DNA from: Methanoregula sp.
GTDB taxonomy: Archaea > Halobacteriota > Methanomicrobia > Methanomicrobiales > Methanospirillaceae
NCBI GenBank assembly: GCA_023228295.1
Contig: JALOBP010000024.1
Coordinates: forward strand, 1 to 34,880
Direction of reading: 5' to 3'
DNA: 34,880 bases
The notes below the pieces were generated by a model. It was not told where the DNA came from and did no database searches. It was given only the letters and a program-made list of their open reading frames with translations. Position numbers and translations under genes: made by a program. Shown here piece by piece: positions 31,923 through 34,880 of this stretch. Every line of letters begins with the position of its first letter. The stretch's first letter is position 1.

Positions 31923-34009
31923 GGCTGCAGGAACTCCTGTACCGGGACATCGATACTCCCGAAGTTCTCGTTGTTCAGCATCCGCACGTGCGAGCCGGTA
32001 ACTTTCTCGTAAGTCACCGTGTAGAGATCCCGAAATGTAATGTCCGGGTTGGCCCGGATCGCGTTCAGGGCACCTGCCGTGAACTCGTCCGAGAGCCACT
32101 GCCTGATGTCCATGTCGTAGACCGCCCCAAGCGACGGTTCGGAACTGGCTGCACCGGTGAAGTAGAGCATCCCCTTCGCGGTTGCGTCCTTAGCAATACT
32201 CTCCCCAAAACAGGTATCTACCATATACACGATTTGCCGGTACCTGCCCTCCCGCTCCATGGTCGCGGTCAGTTCGGTAAAGTCATCGGTAGTGAACGGT
32301 TCCTGTTTCCCGTAGAAGACGATTCCTCCCTGTTGCCCGTGGCTTGCGATATACACAAAGACGTCCGTGCCCTGGTCACTGTCAAGGACAAACGGGGTCT
32401 CTTCGGTCCGGTTGCCGGTCAGGACATTTTTCAGGGTCCGGGCCGACACCTGGCGGCCGGTATAGTCCACACCGGCACCGGAGCGGAGGTTGCTGCCTTT
32501 GGGGATGTTATGGATATCCCCACGGATCGGGTTCTGCGGATCGGTCGGAATATCGTCGTAGAGCATAAGGATGATATTGTCATCGGGAACACCGTTCTTG
32601 CGGAGCAGGGTGTATACGGCAAGCGCATCGGACTGGTGCCGGTAATTGTTCCAGCCCCGCGAGGGCCCGACAACCACGGCCATAAAACCGGTCCGGTTCT
32701 CCGGGGGCTGGTATTGCGCTGCACTGGTTCCGGAAAGTGCCATGAGACTGGTGGAGGCATGGGTGCGGGCGGATGAGGTGCCGGATGAGCCGGCTTTTGC
32801 CGAGCCGAGGACTTCTGTGGTGTGGAATGTCCCCTCCTCGACAACCCAGTAGGAGTAATAGGTGACGAGCGGGTCGACCCCGAACTCCGTATCATAGTCG
32901 AGCGGGCCGCTGGCGCCGGCAATGGCCGGGGTCTGGCCGGAACGGATCGCGACAAGCGCCTCGTACGATTCCTGCGCATCCCAGCCTTTGGGCGTGCCGT
33001 TGCCGTACACGACCTTCCGCATCGAATCGGCCGGTGATTCAAGGAAACTCGCGTCCTGACGGGCGGTTGCATAGGTTGCGAGCAGGAGGGCGTCATAGGC
33101 CGACGCTGCATAATCTGTCGGGGGGTGGCCGAACTTCTCGTCATAGGCAACGGCAAAGCCGGTGCCCGGGTCTGCTGTCGGGGATGTGCCTTCGATCCCT
33201 TCTGCGGCAGCACCAAGCGAGCTGATGAGTGCGGGTACCCCGCCGGCATCGGTAAGGAAGAGTTTTACGGGTTTTTTGCTCCTGTCAATCAACCGTTTTA
33301 TGACTGCAGCATCCGTATCCCCGCAGGCTGCAAGAATATATTCAGGGTCTTCGGCCAGGGCCTCCTGCACATCGGCCTCAAGCGTACTGCTCCCCGGTTC
33401 GAACTGGTGGATGGAGGTTATCCCGATCCCGTACTCTGTTGCAAAGAACCCTGTCCAGTCATAGAATGTCTCGCCATAGGACGAGTTCTCGCACAGGACT
33501 GCAATCCGCTGGACCTTCTTGTCATTCAGGACCGAAAGGATGGCTTTTACCTGCCCCACATCACCCTGGGCAGTCCGCCAGAAGTACCCGTTCTTCCCGA
33601 ATGCACGGATGATGTCTCCTGATGTGGTAAGCGGGCTGATGAGGAGTTTCTCTTTTTTGATAAATTCCGGTGCCAGCAGGTACACATCGTCGCTTGTGGG
33701 AGGGCCGATGACGATGCGGACCGAGTCGTCAGCAAGCAGCTCACGGGCCAGGGAGGTTGTATCTCCCTGTGACGTGTCCTTATACACGAGCTCGATCTGG
33801 CGCCCGCCAATCCCGCCCTGCCGGTTCAGGTTCTCTTTTGCCCATTCGAGGGGTTCATTCAGCTCGATATCGCCAGTCATGGGGAGAAGGACGCCGATCC
33901 GCACCGGGGTGCTGGCATGGTAAATTGTGTACCCGGCCCAGCCGGCAGCAAGGATGAGGATGAGGATGAGGGGGATGAGCCAGAGTTTATTCTTATCGAT
34001 GATGATCAC
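31919..34009 (-). CDS. LivJ-type receptor fused to legumain-like (C13) cysteine peptidase
   Basis: A 696-aa protein: N-terminal anchor helix (LWLIPLILILILAAGWAGYT, 9-28), a type-I periplasmic-binding domain of the LivJ branched-chain amino-acid kind (35-400: RIGVLLPMTGDIE, NRQGGIGGRQIELVYKDT), an Ala/Ser/Thr-rich linker (403-440), and a peptidase domain close to legumain/GPI8 (442-696). The last shows GWNNYRHQSDALAVYTLLR, NGVPDDNIILMLYDDIP, VDYTGRQVSARTLKNVL, the catalytic His557 in YIASHGQQGG and Cys600 in YMVDTCFGES. C13 enzymes cleave after Asn or Asp or act as transamidases. Here ligand binding may gate the peptidase outside the membrane (inference). The start is GTG 34009. The stop overlaps the BMP gene. 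Confidence 0.92.
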   Translation of the reverse strand: MIIIDKNKLWLIPLILILILAAGWAGYTIYHASTPVRIGVLLPMTGDIELNEPLEWAKENLNRQGGIGGRQIELVYKDTSQGDTTSLARELLADDSVRIVIGPPTSDDVYLLAPEFIKKEKLLISPLTTSGDIIRAFGKNGYFWRTAQGDVGQVKAILSVLNDKKVQRIAVLCENSSYGETFYDWTGFFATEYGIGITSIHQFEPGSSTLEADVQEALAEDPEYILAACGDTDAAVIKRLIDRSKKPVKLFLTDAGGVPALISSLGAAAEGIEGTSPTADPGTGFAVAYDEKFGHPPTDYAASAYDALLLATYATARQDASFLESPADSMRKVVYGNGTPKGWDAQESYEALVAIRSGQTPAIAGASGPLDYDTEFGVDPLVTYYSYWVVEEGTFHTTEVLGSAKAGSSGTSSARTHASTSLMALSGTSAAQYQPPENRTGFMAVVVGPSRGWNNYRHQSDALAVYTLLRKNGVPDDNIILMLYDDIPTDPQNPIRGDIHNIPKGSNLRSGAGVDYTGRQVSARTLKNVLTGNRTEETPFVLDSDQGTDVFVYIASHGQQGGIVFYGKQEPFTTDDFTELTATMEREGRYRQIVYMVDTCFGESIAKDATAKGMLYFTGAASSEPSLGAVYDMDIRQWLSDEFTAGALNAIRANPDITFRDLYTVTYEKVTGSHVRMLNNENFGSIDVPVQEFLQP

Positions 34010-34109
34010 CTTGGTGGAGGTCTGGATTACCGGTTCCTTTTAGAATTGCGCCCCCGTTCAGCCGGCATTGCTTAAGGAGAAGATGGGAAAACCTGCCTGA
34101 TAAGGGTAT

Positions 34110-34442
34110 TTATCCGATACATGATGGCGCAACGGGGTCACAGAAAACAGGTGCCTTTGCCCGCGAGGATTCCGGGATGTTTGTGGTCGTTTCGGGTTCA
34201 TGATCCCTGGTCTTTGTGGATGCGGTCGGCCCTTTTCCGCAGACCAGAAGGTCACATTCAGACATGCAGGCGTAATAATCGTTTGCCAGAGAGCAATTGG
34301 ATTTGCAGGTATTGCAGTCGCTTTTGATATCAAAGCTATTCTCCGGCAGCGGCCCGTTCTGCTGTTGCGGCAGGTCCACGGCAAAGTAATAGGCCCCGGC
34401 AACGACACTTCCGGCGATTGCCAGGCAGACGATGAAGAGCAC
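34110..34442 (-). CDS. small Cys-rich single-span membrane protein, paralogue
   Basis: A 110-aa protein with a membrane span (LFIVCLAIAGSVVAGAYYFA) followed by AVDLPQQQ and a Cys-rich segment (CNTCKSNCS ... ACMSECDLLVC), then a Thr/Pro-rich tail. Span and following motif match the protein at 1197-1475. The GTG at 34442 lies inside the span's start. The residues before it (TTPKLPLARFV) match the paralogue's N-terminus but lack a start codon in frame, while an ATG in another frame lies just upstream, so a one-base shift near 34480 is possible. Confidence 0.65.
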   Translation of the reverse strand: MLFIVCLAIAGSVVAGAYYFAVDLPQQQNGPLPENSFDIKSDCNTCKSNCSLANDYYACMSECDLLVCGKGPTASTKTRDHEPETTTNIPESSRAKAPVFCDPVAPSCIG

Positions 34443-34685
34443 AAATCGTGCGAGGGGTAATTTTGGGGTTGTGATATGGTCATTGTACCATCATCCTCAT
34501 GGTCCGGTTGATGCATTCTGGTTGTAACAGGGGGTATATATATGCCGCGAAATTGGAAATAATCTTATGGCCGGCAGGGTCTGGAGAATAAGAGACGAAC
34601 CTGTCAGTGTTCTTCGAAGAAATACAAGGATAAATTCCCATTCAGGAAATGCAGGAAAACTCCCCAAGCGCCATCTGGACACGTA

Positions 34686-34880
34686 TCAGGCAATCCTGAA
34701 TTCGCAGATCTTATTCTCGCTGCATTTCCTGCAGACCTCAAGAATAATCCCGCAGTGTGCACAGTCCGGCTTCTTTTCAAGCTCGCACCGGTCACAATCA
34801 GGTTCGTACTCGTCCCGGTCCGTCCCCTCATCCCCGATCAGGTCGTCCTGATGTGCGGGTTTTTTCCTGAATTCCTCAGC
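34686..34880 (-). CDS. C-terminal part of a Cys-rich, zinc-ribbon-like protein
   Basis: The last 64 codons of a gene whose start lies beyond the window. An acidic segment (DEGTDRDEYEPD) is followed by four Cys pairs: CDRC, CAHCG, CRKC and a final C, spaced like one or two zinc ribbons (EKKPDCAHCGIILEVCRKCS). The frame is open to the window edge. The role is unknown. Confidence 0.7.
   Translation of the reverse strand, partial: AEEFRKKPAHQDDLIGDEGTDRDEYEPDCDRCELEKKPDCAHCGIILEVCRKCSENKICEFRIA

Noticed and set aside
31988..32776. 262-codon plus-strand frame opposite the legumain-like domain
   Set aside because: Shadow of a gene with clear catalytic motifs.
1..34880. CRISPR array, transposase or integrase genes
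   Set aside because: No regularly spaced repeats and no DDE, tyrosine or serine recombinase motifs were seen on either strand.

Overview
The window looks like chromosomal DNA of a methanogenic euryarchaeon, most likely order Methanomicrobiales (Methanoregula-like). The basis is a bifunctional Fae-Hps gene, a tRNA-Trp with a box C/D-bearing intron, small zinc-ribbon and signal-anchored proteins, winged-helix regulators with membrane segments, archaeal TATA-like promoters and ATGA-coupled genes. The genus is inference from gene content.

Region by region. 1-2,700: 3' part of a tRNA-Trp, a PhzF-family gene, a small Cys-rich membrane protein, a tRNA-like remnant and a zinc-ribbon membrane protein. 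2,709-5,288: intact fae-hps, an AbrB/PIN toxin-antitoxin pair with a frameshifted toxin, a HicB-like protein, and a first 3'-terminal fragment of fae-hps. 5,289-17,499: a mosaic. A multi-membrane-span gene is represented by its C-terminal part (about 5.6-5.85 kb) and N-terminal part (about 11.6-11.8 kb), separated by a five-gene island of exported proteins and a membrane-bound regulator; the island is bracketed by a 141-bp direct repeat. Then come an alpha/beta-hydrolase lipoprotein, a 112-aa protein of unknown function, about 860 bp of hairpin-rich noncoding DNA, three tandem transglutaminase-like paralogues, and a second fae-hps 3' fragment. 17,500-27,300: an AT-rich accessory gene, a candidate kink-turn RNA, a second copy of the 112-aa protein, an intact copy of the membrane family, an OsmC-like protein, a metallopeptidase with an in-frame TGA, a REC-PAS protein with an in-frame TAG, and a degenerate fourth fae-hps 3' end. 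27,400-34,880: a caspase-like protein, a lipoprotein, small proteins, a BMP-type binding protein coupled to a legumain-like peptidase fused to a LivJ-type receptor, a second Cys-rich membrane protein, and the end of a Cys-rich protein running off the window.

Two themes stand out. First, the region is an accretion zone: the 3' end of fae-hps with its terminator occurs four times in the same orientation, dividing the window into modules, and broken genes cluster here. No integrase or transposase was seen. Second, most cargo acts at or outside the membrane: solute receptors, a legumain (C13) peptidase, a caspase-like protein, an M64-like metallopeptidase, a transglutaminase-like triplet, PepSY-like and beta-propeller proteins. 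The best candidate for a new system is the receptor-legumain fusion plus its translationally coupled BMP-family receptor (30,930-34,009), which could link ligand sensing to proteolysis at the cell surface. That role is inference.
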